Shown here: positions 43,260 to 51,464 of the stretch, one piece after another
Numbering within the stretch: the stretch's first letter is position 1
How the letters are laid out: each line of letters opens with the position of its first letter
Position numbers and translations under genes: made by a program
Assembly (NCBI RefSeq): GCF_900172315.1
Contig: NZ_FWFV01000011.1
Location: 1-64,000 of the forward strand
DNA: 64,000 bases
Origin: Palleronia marisminoris
GTDB taxonomy: Bacteria; Pseudomonadota; Alphaproteobacteria; Rhodobacterales; Rhodobacteraceae
Direction: 5' to 3'
The notes under the pieces: model-generated
The model's database searches: none
What the model was told of the DNA's origin: nothing
The model's input: only the letters and a program-made list of their open reading frames with translations

Positions 43260-43727
43260 ATGGAGACGATGCGGGACATGATGGCGCGCCACGCGCAGGC
43301 CGGACGGGTGACGTGGATCGGGCTGCGTCCCGCGCGGCGCGCGGGGATGCAGCCCGTCGCGGCGGCCGAGATCGGCGCGGCGGGGCTGGAGGGTGATCAC
43401 GGGCGCCCGGGCAAGCGGGCCGTCACCCTGATCCAGGCCGAGCATCTGCCCGTCATCGCCGGGATGTTGGGGCGCGACGCGGTGGCGCCCGAGGATCTGC
43501 GCCGGAACCTTATCGTGGCGGGAATCAACCTTGGCGCGTTGCGCGGGGTCGAGATCCGGGTGGGCGGCGCGCGCCTGTTGATCGAGACGCTCTGCGCGCC
43601 CTGTTCGCGGATGGAGGAGACCTTCGGTCACGGCGGCTACAACGCGGTGCGCGGGCATGGCGGCTGGTGCGCGCGGGTTCTCGAAGGCGGTCGGGTGGCG
43701 CTGGGCGACGGCGTGGTGCCGCATTGA
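43260..43727 (+). CDS. MOSC-domain protein
   Basis: A 155-residue stand-alone MOSC domain, the C-terminal domain of molybdenum cofactor sulfurases. Hallmarks are GLEGDHGRPGKRAVTLIQAEHL and the conserved region ending in the Cys of ETLCAPCSRMEE. Stand-alone members (YiiM/YuaD-like) reduce hydroxylated bases or carry sulfur; which applies here is not clear. The start is uncertain: ATG at 43260 or 43269 (GGAG before the latter); a TTG at 43224 is also in frame. It is divergent from the MBL-fold gene. Confidence 0.82.
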   Translation: METMRDMMARHAQAGRVTWIGLRPARRAGMQPVAAAEIGAAGLEGDHGRPGKRAVTLIQAEHLPVIAGMLGRDAVAPEDLRRNLIVAGINLGALRGVEIRVGGARLLIETLCAPCSRMEETFGHGGYNAVRGHGGWCARVLEGGRVALGDGVVPH

Positions 43728-43782
43728 AGCGGGGTCGGGGGCAGGGCAGACTCGGCCTGACACGCAACCCGCGGGGATGGTG

Positions 43783-44433
43783 ATGGACTGGACGGCCCAG
43801 GTGGACGGCTACTGCGAACGGTTGGGGCCGGGCCTGTTGGCCGAGCCTGCGAACGCGCTGACGAACCTCGCCTTCATCGCGGTGGCCTTGTGGCTGTGGC
43901 CCAAGGCGCGCGGGGTGGAGCGTCTGCTGTGCCTTCTGCTGCTCGCCATCGGGGTGGGCTCGGGGCTGTTCCACACCTATGCCACGGGCTGGGCCGCGGT
44001 GGCCGACACGGTGCCGATCCTGCTGTATATCCTCGTCTACATCTACGCCGCGAACCTGCGCGTCGTGGGGCTGCCGGTTTGGCGGGCACTCGCGGGGGTG
44101 GCGGTGGCGCTGCCAGTCCTGATCCTGGGCGGGCGGATTTTTGCGATGATCCCGGGATTCGACGTCTCGGCCTTCTACTGGCCGGTGCCGGTGCTGATCG
44201 CGGGCTATGCGCTCTGGGCGTGGCGCCGGGTGCCGCAGGTCGCGCGGGGCTGGGCGATCGGGGCGGGGATACTGGTGCTGTCGCTGGTGGCGAGGTCGGT
44301 GGACGAGGCGCTGTGTCCGGTCTGGGGCGTGGGCACGCATTTCGCGTGGCACCTCTTGAACGCGGCGATGCTGGGCTGGATGATCACGGTCCTGAGCCGT
44401 CACCGGCTTGAACCGGACCGGGCCGGGCGGTAA
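43783..44433 (+). CDS. Ceramidase-like integral membrane protein
   Basis: A 216-residue protein with about six or seven membrane segments. YCERLGPGLLAEPANALTNLAFI at the N-terminus, SGLFHTYATGWAAVADTVPI in the middle and GTHFAWHLLNAAMLG near the end carry the conserved His/Asp pattern of the alkaline ceramidase/CREST family, in which these residues bind zinc. Bacterial substrates are unknown (amide hydrolysis in lipids is a guess). The ATG at 43783 has GGGG eight bases upstream; an ATG six bases earlier is also possible. gatC follows 33 bases downstream. Confidence 0.8.
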   Translation: MDWTAQVDGYCERLGPGLLAEPANALTNLAFIAVALWLWPKARGVERLLCLLLLAIGVGSGLFHTYATGWAAVADTVPILLYILVYIYAANLRVVGLPVWRALAGVAVALPVLILGGRIFAMIPGFDVSAFYWPVPVLIAGYALWAWRRVPQVARGWAIGAGILVLSLVARSVDEALCPVWGVGTHFAWHLLNAAMLGWMITVLSRHRLEPDRAGR

Positions 44434-44466
44434 AGCGCGGCTCGCGACCCTGATCGGAGGCACCCC

Positions 44467-44754
44467 ATGTCCATCGACATCGACCAGGCGGCTCATGTCG
44501 CCAAGCTGGCGCGTATCCGCGTCGAAAAGGACGACCTGCCGGCGCTGGCGGAAGAGTTCAACACCATCCTCGGCTTCATCGAGCAGCTGCAGGAGGTGGA
44601 TGTCGAGGGCGTCGAGCCCATGACGAGCGTGACCCCCCAGCGGCTGCGGCGGCGCGAAGATGTCGTCACCGATGGCGGCCAGCAGGACAAGGTCCTGTCC
44701 AACGCGCCCGACGCGCGCGAGGGGTTCTTCGCCGTGCCGAAGGTCGTCGAGTAA
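44467..44754 (+). CDS. gatC: Asp-tRNA(Asn)/Glu-tRNA(Gln) amidotransferase subunit C
   Basis: A 95-residue GatC subunit that stabilises the GatA/GatB complex, which converts Glu-tRNA(Gln) and/or Asp-tRNA(Asn) to the amide form. The N-terminal helix VAKLARIRVEKDDLPALAEE and the C-terminal NAPDAREGFFAVPKVVE are the family ends. AT CGGAGG precedes the ATG. gatA follows after 46 bases; gatB is not in the window. Confidence 0.96.
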   Translation: MSIDIDQAAHVAKLARIRVEKDDLPALAEEFNTILGFIEQLQEVDVEGVEPMTSVTPQRLRRREDVVTDGGQQDKVLSNAPDAREGFFAVPKVVE

Positions 44755-44800
44755 GGCCCGTAATGCGTATCCAGCGAAACACTGACGGGCGGGGAGTCCG

Positions 44801-46279
44801 ATGACAAAGCTCAACGAGATGACCATCGCCGGGGCGCGTGACCTGCTGGCAAAGGGCGAGATCACCAGCGTCGCGCTGACCGAAGCCTGCCTGTCGGCCA
44901 TCGACGGCGCCGGCGCGCTGAACGCCTTCGTCCACAAGACGCCCGAGATTGCCATGCAGCAGGCCGAGGCGGCCGATGCGCGCCCGGCCGAGGAACGGGC
45001 GTCGCTGAACGGCATCCCGCTGGGGGTCAAGGACCTGTTCTGCACCAAGGGCGTGCCGAGCCAGGCAGCGAGCCGGATCCTCGAAGGGTTCAAGCCGGAA
45101 TACGAATCGACCGTGACATCGAAGCTGTGGGGCGCGGGCGCGGTGATGCTGGGCAAGCTGAACATGGACGAGTTCGCCATGGGGTCGTCGAACGAGACCA
45201 GCGTCTATGGCGACGCGGTGAACCCGTGGCGCGATGGCGACAGCAACCTGACGCCAGGCGGGTCCTCGGGCGGGTCAGCCTCGGCCGTGGCTGCGGACCT
45301 GTGCCTTGGCGCGACGGGTACCGACACCGGCGGCTCGATCCGGCAGCCTGCCGCCCTGACCGGGACGGTGGGACTGAAGCCGACCTATGGACGCTGCTCG
45401 CGCTGGGGGATCGTGGCCTTTGCCTCGTCGCTGGACCAGGCCGGCCCGATGACCAAAGACGTGCGCGACGCGGCGATCCTTCTGCGGGCCATGGCCGGGC
45501 ACGATCCGCTCGATTCGACCAGCATCGAGAGCGCCGTTCCCGATTTCGAGGCCGCGCTGACCGGCGACATCAAGGGCAAGACCATCGGCCTTCCCAAGGA
45601 ATACCGAGTCGACGGGATGCCCGCCGAGATCGACGCGTTGTGGGCGCAGGGTCGCGAGATGCTGCAGGACGCGGGCGCCAAGGTGGTGGATGTGAGCCTG
45701 CCGCACACGAAATATGCCCTGCCGACCTACTATGTCATCGCGCCGGCCGAGGCCTCGTCGAACCTGGCGCGCTATGACGGCGTGCGCTTCGGCCGCCGGG
45801 CGGGCCTGAACCAGGGCGACGGCATCACCGACATGTATGAGAAGACCCGCGCCGAGGGCTTCGGCGACGAGGTCAAGCGCCGGATCATGGTCGGCACCTA
45901 CGTGCTGTCGGCGGGCTTCTACGACGCCTACTACAACCGCGCGCGCAAGGTCCGCACCCTCATCAAGCGCGACTTCGACGAGGTCTTCGCGGGCGGCGTC
46001 GATGCGATCCTGACACCCACGACGCCCTCGGCCGCGTTCCCGCTGGGGTCGATGGCGGATGCCGACCCGGTGCAGATGTATCTCAACGACGTGTTCACGG
46101 TGACGGTGAACCTGGCCGGTCTGCCGGGCATCAGCGTGCCTGCCGGGCAGGATGCCAAGGGCCTGCCGCTGGGGCTGCAGCTGATCGGGCGGCCGTTCGA
46201 AGAGGGCGATTTGCTGAACCTTGCTTACGCGCTGGAGGATCGTGCCGGTTTTGTGGCCAAACCCCCGCGTTGGTGGTAA
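44801..46279 (+). CDS. gatA: Asp-tRNA(Asn)/Glu-tRNA(Gln) amidotransferase subunit A
   Basis: A 492-residue amidase subunit that releases ammonia from glutamine for tRNA-dependent amidation. The Ser-Ser-Lys catalytic set is visible: Lys in [13 protein letters not shown] near residue 76, Ser in [15 protein letters not shown] near 152, and Ser in [15 protein letters not shown] near 176. Length and the C-terminal block LPGISVPAG...LPLGLQLIG are standard. It forms the pair gatC-gatA; the presence of a non-discriminating GltX downstream (49267) would supply mischarged Glu-tRNA(Gln). Confidence 0.97.
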   Translation: MTKLNEMTIAGARDLLAKGEITSVALTEACLSAIDGAGALNAFVHKTPEIAMQQAEAADARPAEERASLNGIPLGVKDLFCTKGVPSQAASRILEGFKPEYESTVTSKLWGAGAVMLGKLNMDEFAMGSSNETSVYGDAVNPWRDGDSNLTPGGSSGGSASAVAADLCLGATGTDTGGSIRQPAALTGTVGLKPTYGRCSRWGIVAFASSLDQAGPMTKDVRDAAILLRAMAGHDPLDSTSIESAVPDFEAALTGDIKGKTIGLPKEYRVDGMPAEIDALWAQGREMLQDAGAKVVDVSLPHTKYALPTYYVIAPAEASSNLARYDGVRFGRRAGLNQGDGITDMYEKTRAEGFGDEVKRRIMVGTYVLSAGFYDAYYNRARKVRTLIKRDFDEVFAGGVDAILTPTTPSAAFPLGSMADADPVQMYLNDVFTVTVNLAGLPGISVPAGQDAKGLPLGLQLIGRPFEEGDLLNLAYALEDRAGFVAKPPRWW

Positions 46280-46325
46280 GAGACCCGCGCTTCCGATGTC
46301 CGGGAGCGATCCGAGCAGGCGTGCC

Positions 46326-47093
46326 ATGACCCAGTTTCTTCGACCGATCGTGCTCCTTCTGGCCCTCGCGGGGTGCGCGGGAACCGTCCCCGACAGCAAC
46401 CCGGCCGTGGCGCCGGGGCAGGTGGATATCGGCCGCGGCGTCGGCTTCGGCGACTACCAGAGCTACGAGGCCGCGCGCCTGCAGCGTGACGCGGACCTGT
46501 CCGGCAGTAGCGCCTCGACCGGGCCGGTCGCGACCCCGCCCGAGGGCGGCAACATGCTGTCAGGCAACGTGATCTCGGCGAGCGAACTGCGGGCCGCCGG
46601 CCTGCCGAGCGGTCAGAGCACAGGGCTGCCCGACAGTGGCACCGTCGAGGCCGCGGCGCTGCCCGCCGCGACCGCCCCGGTGACGCCGGCGCGCACCAGC
46701 AACCCCGGCATTTCGGACGAACAAAGCTTCGAGGCGGTGTCCTCGCGAGAGACCATCGAATCCGACGCCGAACGTCTGGCTCGCAACCGCGCGCAGTACC
46801 AGGTCGTGCAACCTGAGGCCGTGCCGCAGCGCACAGGGGCCGAGGGGCCGAACATCGTGCAATACGCGCTTGCGACCACGAACCAGAAGGGCCAGCCGAT
46901 CTATCGCCGCGGCGGCCTGTTCGCCGAACGACGTTTCGCCCAGGCCTGCGCGACTTACCCGTCGCCCGACCTGGCTCAGCAAGCCTTCCTGGCCGAGGGG
47001 GGCCCCGAGCGGGACCGTCTTGGCGTCGACCCGGACGGCGACGGCTTCGCCTGCGCCTGGGATCCGGCACCGTTCCGGGCGGCGCAGGGCTGA
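46326..47093 (+). CDS. Lipoprotein with Excalibur-like C-terminus
   Basis: A 255-residue protein. A lipoprotein signal (MTQFLRPIVLLLALAGCAG, lipobox LAGC) is followed by a long Ala/Pro/Ser-rich, probably unstructured linker (about residues 25-165), and a compact C-terminal domain (about 180-255) with FAERRFAQACATYPSPDLAQ and a final VDPDGDGFACAWDP. The last piece resembles the calcium-binding Excalibur motif (DxDxDGxxC), with the second Cys upstream. Function is unknown. It follows gatA by 46 bases on the same strand and precedes rnpB. Confidence 0.72.
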   Translation: MTQFLRPIVLLLALAGCAGTVPDSNPAVAPGQVDIGRGVGFGDYQSYEAARLQRDADLSGSSASTGPVATPPEGGNMLSGNVISASELRAAGLPSGQSTGLPDSGTVEAAALPAATAPVTPARTSNPGISDEQSFEAVSSRETIESDAERLARNRAQYQVVQPEAVPQRTGAEGPNIVQYALATTNQKGQPIYRRGGLFAERRFAQACATYPSPDLAQQAFLAEGGPERDRLGVDPDGDGFACAWDPAPFRAAQG

Positions 47094-47284
47094 TCGCCGG
47101 GCGCCTCCGAACCGGGGTCTGCGCCGCGGCGGCGTGCCGCCTGACCTCGTGGTGCTTCATGCCAACGACATGGACGATCCCGACGCGCTGCTGTTGCGCT
47201 GCGGCTGAGGCATCGGCTCTGGTCGCCGGGGCTGGCCCGTCAGGCAGAGATTGACCGGCGGGGTGTGACCGCCTAACTGGGCGC

Positions 47285-47671
47285 GCGCGGATGACCGGGT
47301 GGCCGCCTCGAACCCATGGGTTCGGGGAGGAAAGTCCGGACTCCAGGAAGTAACGGTGCCGGGTAACGCCCGGGCGGGGAACGGCGGGGCAACCTGCCGG
47401 GAACCCGACGGAAAGCGCCACAGAAAACAGACCGCCCCCGCAGGCCGGGGGTAAGGGTGAAACGGTGGGGTAAGAGCCCACCGGGGGGGCGGCAACGTCC
47501 TCCGCATGGCAAGCCCCACCGGGAGCAATGCCGAATAGGGGTCCCATCGGCCGCTTCCGCCAGGGACCCGGGTTGGCAGCTCGAGCCCGTCGGCAACGGC
47601 GGGCCCAGATGAATGGCCACCACCCGGCTTGAATGGCCGGGGACAGAATCCGGCTTACAGGTCGTCCGCGC
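47285..47671 (+). ncRNA. rnpB: RNase P RNA
   Basis: The catalytic RNA of RNase P, which matures tRNA 5' ends. The closing helix P1 pairs 47285-47296 (GCGCGGATGACC) with 47660-47671 (GGTCGTCCGCGC). Conserved cores are GGAGGAAAGTCCGGACTCC (about 47332-47353), GGTAAGGGTGAAA with the following GGTAAGAGCCCACCG (about 47449-47483), AGATGAATGGCCACC (about 47607-47625) and GACAGAATCCGGCTTACAG. It fits the A-type RNA of alphaproteobacteria. The 190 bases between the upstream lipoprotein gene and P1 hold its promoter, which I cannot place exactly. Confidence 0.96.
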
Positions 47672-47997
47672 ATCACCACCCGGGCTGTCGGGGACACGTC
47701 GCTGACGCCGATGCTGCGCATGGCGAAGTCAGGTTGCGGGGCGTGAGGAAGGGAGGCGCCGACGCTGAATTTCCGAACCTTCCGGCCAACTCAGGCCGCA
47801 GGCCAGGCGCTCGCCGAAGTCGCAATCGCGGGCGCATTCCCAAGCCTGGTCTCGGGGCCCCGGGCGGTATGTGGGTGGGTCGGTGTCGGCTTGAGGGCTT
47901 GCCCAACCAGTCGACAAAGCACCTGTGGAAAGTCCTTGATGCTGCCGCTACGTCATCGGATATACACCTTCTGATTGTAATGCAGTTCGAGAGAATC
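47672..47997. other. Gap between rnpB and the PAS-protein gene
   Basis: About 326 bases with no supported gene. Open frames cross it on both strands but lack ribosome binding sites and any family likeness. The last 60 bases are AT-richer (TCATCGGATATACACC, TGATTGTAATG) and probably contain the promoter of the PAS-protein gene. Confidence 0.5.
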
Positions 47998-48435
47998 ATG
48001 CGGCTACCGCGACAGGCATATGCTGGCTACGACGAGGAATGGCTCATCGATGACCTCGCCGGCTGCACTCCCGTAGTGACCTTGGGTTTCCTGCGCCGCT
48101 CGCCTCATGCGGTCAAACTCGTGGATCGTAACGGGAGCATTCTGTATCTCAACGAAAACGCCATGGCCTTCTACGGGGTCGAAGCCGTGGACGAGGCTGT
48201 CGGCAAGCTTTGGTGGGACCTGGTGCGGCCGCAGCTTCGTCACACCTTGCGCAACGTGGTGACCCGCGCCGGGCTGGGCGAGAACGTGCGGGTGACCGTG
48301 GACCGGCAGGACGCCCAGGGGCGAGACTTCTCGACCGAAATCGTCGCGACCCCGGTGCGCTGCCGTGCCATGAGCGTAAGCAAGCTGCTGGTGGTTTCGC
48401 CCATTATCTCGACCGACGGCAAGATTGGCGGTTGA
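47998..48435 (+). CDS. Stand-alone PAS-domain protein
   Basis: A 145-residue protein consisting almost wholly of one PAS domain: PHAVKLVDRNGSILYLNENAMAFYGV (about residues 36-61), a helix-rich middle with GKLWWDLVRPQLRHTL, and the final strands VTVDRQDAQGRDFSTEIVATPVRC. There is no output domain, so it would have to signal by binding a partner. The ATG at 47998 has GAGAGA before it; an ATG 18 bases upstream lacks a site. Similar PAS-only proteins act as light, redox or ligand sensors in two-component systems, but the ligand here is not visible. Confidence 0.75.
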   Translation: MRLPRQAYAGYDEEWLIDDLAGCTPVVTLGFLRRSPHAVKLVDRNGSILYLNENAMAFYGVEAVDEAVGKLWWDLVRPQLRHTLRNVVTRAGLGENVRVTVDRQDAQGRDFSTEIVATPVRCRAMSVSKLLVVSPIISTDGKIGG

Positions 48436-48528
48436 CAGCGCGGGTGCTGCGCGTAGAAGGCGGGTTCAGATTTTTGAACGGACGTTGTCGTCCGGGGCGG
48501 CGCGGCTGCCCGACCGAGGAGAGAGAGC

Positions 48529-48696
48529 ATGGCGAAACCGACCACGATCAAGATCCGCCTGAACTCGACGGCGGATACTGGGCACTTCTACGTGACCAAG
48601 AAGAATGCGCGCACGATGACCGAGAAGATGTCGATCCGGAAATTCGATCCCGTTGCGCGCAAGCACGTCGAATACAAGGAAGGCAAGATCAAGTAA
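48529..48696 (+). CDS. rpmG: 50S ribosomal protein L33
   Basis: A 55-residue L33 of the Cys-less (zinc-independent) type: [20 protein letters not shown] at the N-terminus, [20 protein letters not shown] in the middle, and the usual basic C-terminus [23 protein letters not shown] precedes the ATG. It stands alone and is closed by a terminator. Confidence 0.96.
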   Translation: MAKPTTIKIRLNSTADTGHFYVTKKNARTMTEKMSIRKFDPVARKHVEYKEGKIK

Positions 48697-48721
48697 TCTT
48701 GCTACCTTCAGCGAATACATG

Positions 48722-48746
48722 ACGCCGTCCCTCGGGGCGGCGTTTT
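48722..48746 (+). terminator. Terminator of rpmG
   Basis: A 9-bp stem (ACGCCGTCC / GGGCGGCGT with one G-U pair) and a CTCG loop are followed by TTTTC, about 25 bases after the L33 stop codon. Confidence 0.8.
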
Positions 48747-48759
48747 CGTTTGCGAGTGC

Positions 48760-49164
48760 CTATTCCCACCAGCGGTCGATGGTGGCGATATCGCCGTCCG
48801 ACCAGCCGAAATGGTGGGCAAGCTCGTGCACGTAAACGTGGCTGATCAGGTTGCCGAGCGTGATGTCGCCGCGCTCGGCCCACTCGTCCAGGATCGGCCG
48901 GCGGAACAGCCATATGGTGTCCGGCCCGTGCGGCTGGTCGAAGGACGATTTCTCGATCAGCGGGATGCCCTCGTAGAGGCCGGTCAGGCCGAAGGGGTCC
49001 TCGATCTCCATCGCGTCGAGAAGGGCGTCGGACGCGAAATCCTCGACCCGTAGCGCGACGTCCATGGCGGGACGCCGGAAGTCGGGCGGCAGCCCGTCGC
49101 GGGCGGCGAGGGCCAGGGCTTCGATATCGGCAAGGTCGGGTGCGGTCAGGCTGGCGTTGTCCAT
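48760..49164 (-). CDS. Small zincin-like metallopeptidase-family protein
   Basis: A 134-residue protein of the family formerly DUF1025. The zinc motif HVYVHELAHHFGWSDGDI near residue 108 keeps HExxH (HELAH), and LYEGIPL near residue 64 is the family's substrate-side loop. These minimal zincins have no established substrate; many sit near translation genes, as here beside rpmG and gltX. No signal peptide. Convergent with rpmG and divergent from gltX. Confidence 0.85.
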   Translation of the reverse strand: MDNASLTAPDLADIEALALAARDGLPPDFRRPAMDVALRVEDFASDALLDAMEIEDPFGLTGLYEGIPLIEKSSFDQPHGPDTIWLFRRPILDEWAERGDITLGNLISHVYVHELAHHFGWSDGDIATIDRWWE

Positions 49165-49266
49165 CGGGGCCCATATGGTCGGCCAAGTTGGGGCGGCAAG
49201 GTCTCGACACTCGACAAGCGGGTGCGGTCATGCGACGAGACGGCCGTTCCAGCAAGGCCCGATCCC

Positions 49267-50589
49267 ATGACCGTCACCCGTTTCGCCCCGTCGCCCACCG
49301 GCTATCTGCATATCGGCAACCTGCGCACCGCGCTGTTCAACTGGCTGATCGCGCGCAAGGCGGGGGGCACCTTCATCCTGCGCCTCGACGATACCGACCC
49401 GGTCCGGTCCAAGCAGGAATACGTGGACGGGATCATGGAGGACCTGGATTGGCTCGGTCTGACCTGGGACCGGGTGGAGCGTCAGTCCGAGCGGCTCGAG
49501 CGCTATACCGAGGCCGCAGAGCAGCTGCGCGAAGCGGGCCGCTTCTACGAGGCCTTCGAGACGCCGACCGAGCTGGACCTCAAGCGCAAGAAGCAACTGA
49601 ACATGGGGCGCCCGCCGGTCTATGACCGTGCCGCGCTGGGTCTCGACGAGGCGCAGAAGGAGCGTCTGCGCGCCGAGCGCGGCGCCGGTGTGTGGCGCTT
49701 CAAGCTCGATCACGAGCGGATCGCGTGGGAGGACGGCATCCTCGGCGAGGTCTCGATCGACGCGGCCAGCGTCTCGGACCCAGTGCTGATCCGCGGCGAC
49801 GGGCAGGTGCTTTATACGCTCGCATCGGTGGTGGACGATACGGAGATGGGCGTGACCGACGTGGTGCGTGGGTCTGATCACGTCACCAACACCGCAACGC
49901 AGATCCAGATCATGGCCGCCCTGGGTCACGGGCATCCGAGTTTCGCGCACCACTCGCTGCTGACGGGGCCGCAGGGCGAGGCGCTGTCGAAGCGCCTTGG
50001 CGTGCTGTCCCTGCGGGATTTGCGGGCGCAGGGGATCGAGCCGATGGCGATCCTGTCGCTGATGGCGCGGCTCGGCTCGTCCGAACCGGTCGAGCTGCGG
50101 ACGACCCATGACGAGCTGATCGAGGGATTCGACATCACCAAGTTCGGCTCCGCCCCGACGAAATTCGATGCGGACGACCTGAAGCCGCTGAGCGCGCGGG
50201 TCGTGGCGGCCAAGCCCTACGAGGCGGTCGCGGAGGACCTGAGCGAGATCGGCGTCCCGGACGAGATCGCCCCCGACTTCTGGTCGGTGGTGCGCGAGAA
50301 CCTGGACCGCCCCGAGGACCTTGCCGCGTGGTGGGCGCTGTTCCGCGACGGCCCGGGCGAGGCTGAGGTCGCCGAAGAGGATCGCGACTTCATCGCCGAG
50401 GCGATGGCGCTGTTGCCGACGCATCCCTACGACGGCGAGACTTGGGGGCAGTGGACCTCGGCGGTGAAGGACAAGACCGGCCGCAAGGGCAAGGGGCTGT
50501 TCATGCCGCTGCGCCAGGCCGTCACGGGGATGAGCCGCGGCCCCGAGATGGCGCAGGTCATGCCGCTATTCCGCGTTCCGCTGCGCTAG
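49267..50589 (+). CDS. gltX: Glutamate-tRNA ligase
   Basis: A 440-residue class I aminoacyl-tRNA synthetase. The HIGH motif reads YLHIGNLRTALF near residue 16 and the KMSKS motif is ALSKRLGVLS near 240. LRLDDTDPVRS and TRFAPSPTGY are the glutamate-site blocks. The second half is the anticodon-binding helical domain. Its length is at the short end of GltX, and alphaproteobacteria often carry two GltX proteins; whether this one charges tRNA-Glu, tRNA-Gln or both needs the rest of the genome. The ATG at 49267 opens the conserved MTVTRFAPSPTG. Confidence 0.95.
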   Translation: MTVTRFAPSPTGYLHIGNLRTALFNWLIARKAGGTFILRLDDTDPVRSKQEYVDGIMEDLDWLGLTWDRVERQSERLERYTEAAEQLREAGRFYEAFETPTELDLKRKKQLNMGRPPVYDRAALGLDEAQKERLRAERGAGVWRFKLDHERIAWEDGILGEVSIDAASVSDPVLIRGDGQVLYTLASVVDDTEMGVTDVVRGSDHVTNTATQIQIMAALGHGHPSFAHHSLLTGPQGEALSKRLGVLSLRDLRAQGIEPMAILSLMARLGSSEPVELRTTHDELIEGFDITKFGSAPTKFDADDLKPLSARVVAAKPYEAVAEDLSEIGVPDEIAPDFWSVVRENLDRPEDLAAWWALFRDGPGEAEVAEEDRDFIAEAMALLPTHPYDGETWGQWTSAVKDKTGRKGKGLFMPLRQAVTGMSRGPEMAQVMPLFRVPLR

Positions 50590-50601
50590 GTTGCTGCCCC
50601 T

Positions 50602-51192
50602 TCAGGGGGCGGCGTCGTGCCCCAGGCGGGTTCTGGCGGCATCCATGCGCTCGACGGCAAGCTCATCCAGCCAGCGATCGACCAGCCGCGTCTCGGGCGC
50701 GGAAAGGTCCTGCGCCCGGGGGTAGAGCGGGGCGCCGCGGTCGTCCGCCACGGGCAGGTGCCAGTTGTCGGTCGTCTCGAAGAAGCGGGCGACGCCGGCC
50801 TCGCCAAATTCCGTCAGGAAGCCCTGCACCACCACGTCGAGATAGCTCAGCAGGATCGGGCAGCTGTCGAGGTCGTCCTCGCGCGGCGGGATCGAATAGA
50901 CCGCGACCTCGGGCGCCGGCTCCATCGCGTGGCGCACGGCGTCGGCCGGAAGGCGGTCGTAGCCGGCCTCGCGCTGGTCGAGCGCGGCCCAGTCGTTGCC
51001 GGGCACGGGCGCGATCAGGCCGTCGATCTCGGACCCTGCGACGGGGCGGGCGGTCAGGAAGGCGGCAGGTCGAAGTGCCGTCGCCCGCCACTCGCGCCGC
51101 CAGCCGGGCAGGGTCGCGCGGTGGGCCGGAGTGTAGACATGGGTGCGGCGGTTCACGAGGCTGCCGTAGCCGAAGAAATAGGGGTCGGACAT
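50602..51192 (-). CDS. Gamma-glutamylcyclotransferase-fold protein
   Basis: A 196-residue protein of the gamma-glutamylcyclotransferase-like fold. The conserved N-terminal FFGYGSLVNRRTHVY contains the YGSL motif, followed by TLPGWRREWRATA and the region with the catalytic Glu (LDQREAGYDRLPAD near residue 95). Members release 5-oxoproline from gamma-glutamyl amines or dipeptides. The Met at 51192 opens the domain; longer frames run into the riboswitch region. It is divergent from the gcv operon, so the roughly 80 bases between its start and the riboswitch must hold two promoters. Confidence 0.78.
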   Translation of the reverse strand: MSDPYFFGYGSLVNRRTHVYTPAHRATLPGWRREWRATALRPAAFLTARPVAGSEIDGLIAPVPGNDWAALDQREAGYDRLPADAVRHAMEPAPEVAVYSIPPREDDLDSCPILLSYLDVVVQGFLTEFGEAGVARFFETTDNWHLPVADDRGAPLYPRAQDLSAPETRLVDRWLDELAVERMDAARTRLGHDAAP

Positions 51193-51270
51193 GCCCCTTG
51201 GTTTCAGGGGAAACGCGGCGCTGTGCAAGGGCATTGCGGCGCGCCTCGGGCTGTGGCAGCGTGCCGCTGC

Positions 51271-51425
51271 GCGATGGGAGAATCCGGCCACATGCCGGTG
51301 CCGAAGGAGCAAACGCCCCGTTAAACTCTCAGGCAAAGGGACCTCGCGCGTCAAAAACTCTGGAGAGACCCCGAATGGGGCGCCGAAGGGATAGCGATCT
51401 CAGGCGACAGGACAGAGGGGGCAGA
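51271..51425 (+). promoter_or_regulatory. Tandem glycine riboswitch
   Basis: Two glycine aptamers in series: the first (about 51271-51347) contains GGGAGAATCCGGCC, CCGAAGGAGCAAACGC and CTCTCAGGCAAAGGGACC; the second (about 51355-51425) contains TCTGGAGAGACC, CGCCGAAGGGATAGCGATC and CTCAGGCGACAGGACAGAGGGGGC. The linker of about eight bases between them is typical of cooperative tandem switches. Position directly before gcvT fits induction of glycine cleavage by excess glycine. CCTC at 51440-51443 can pair with GAGG at 51456-51459 in the gcvT ribosome binding site, which would suit translational control; this pairing is short and only suggested. Confidence 0.93.
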
Positions 51426-51464
51426 CGGAGCGGGGGGATCCTCGCGCGGATGCCGGAGGGGTTG

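Noticed and set aside
47281-47671. tmRNA or another structured RNA
   Set aside because: The conserved RNase P core segments and the P1 closing helix identify rnpB, and no tag-peptide frame or tRNA-like ends are present.
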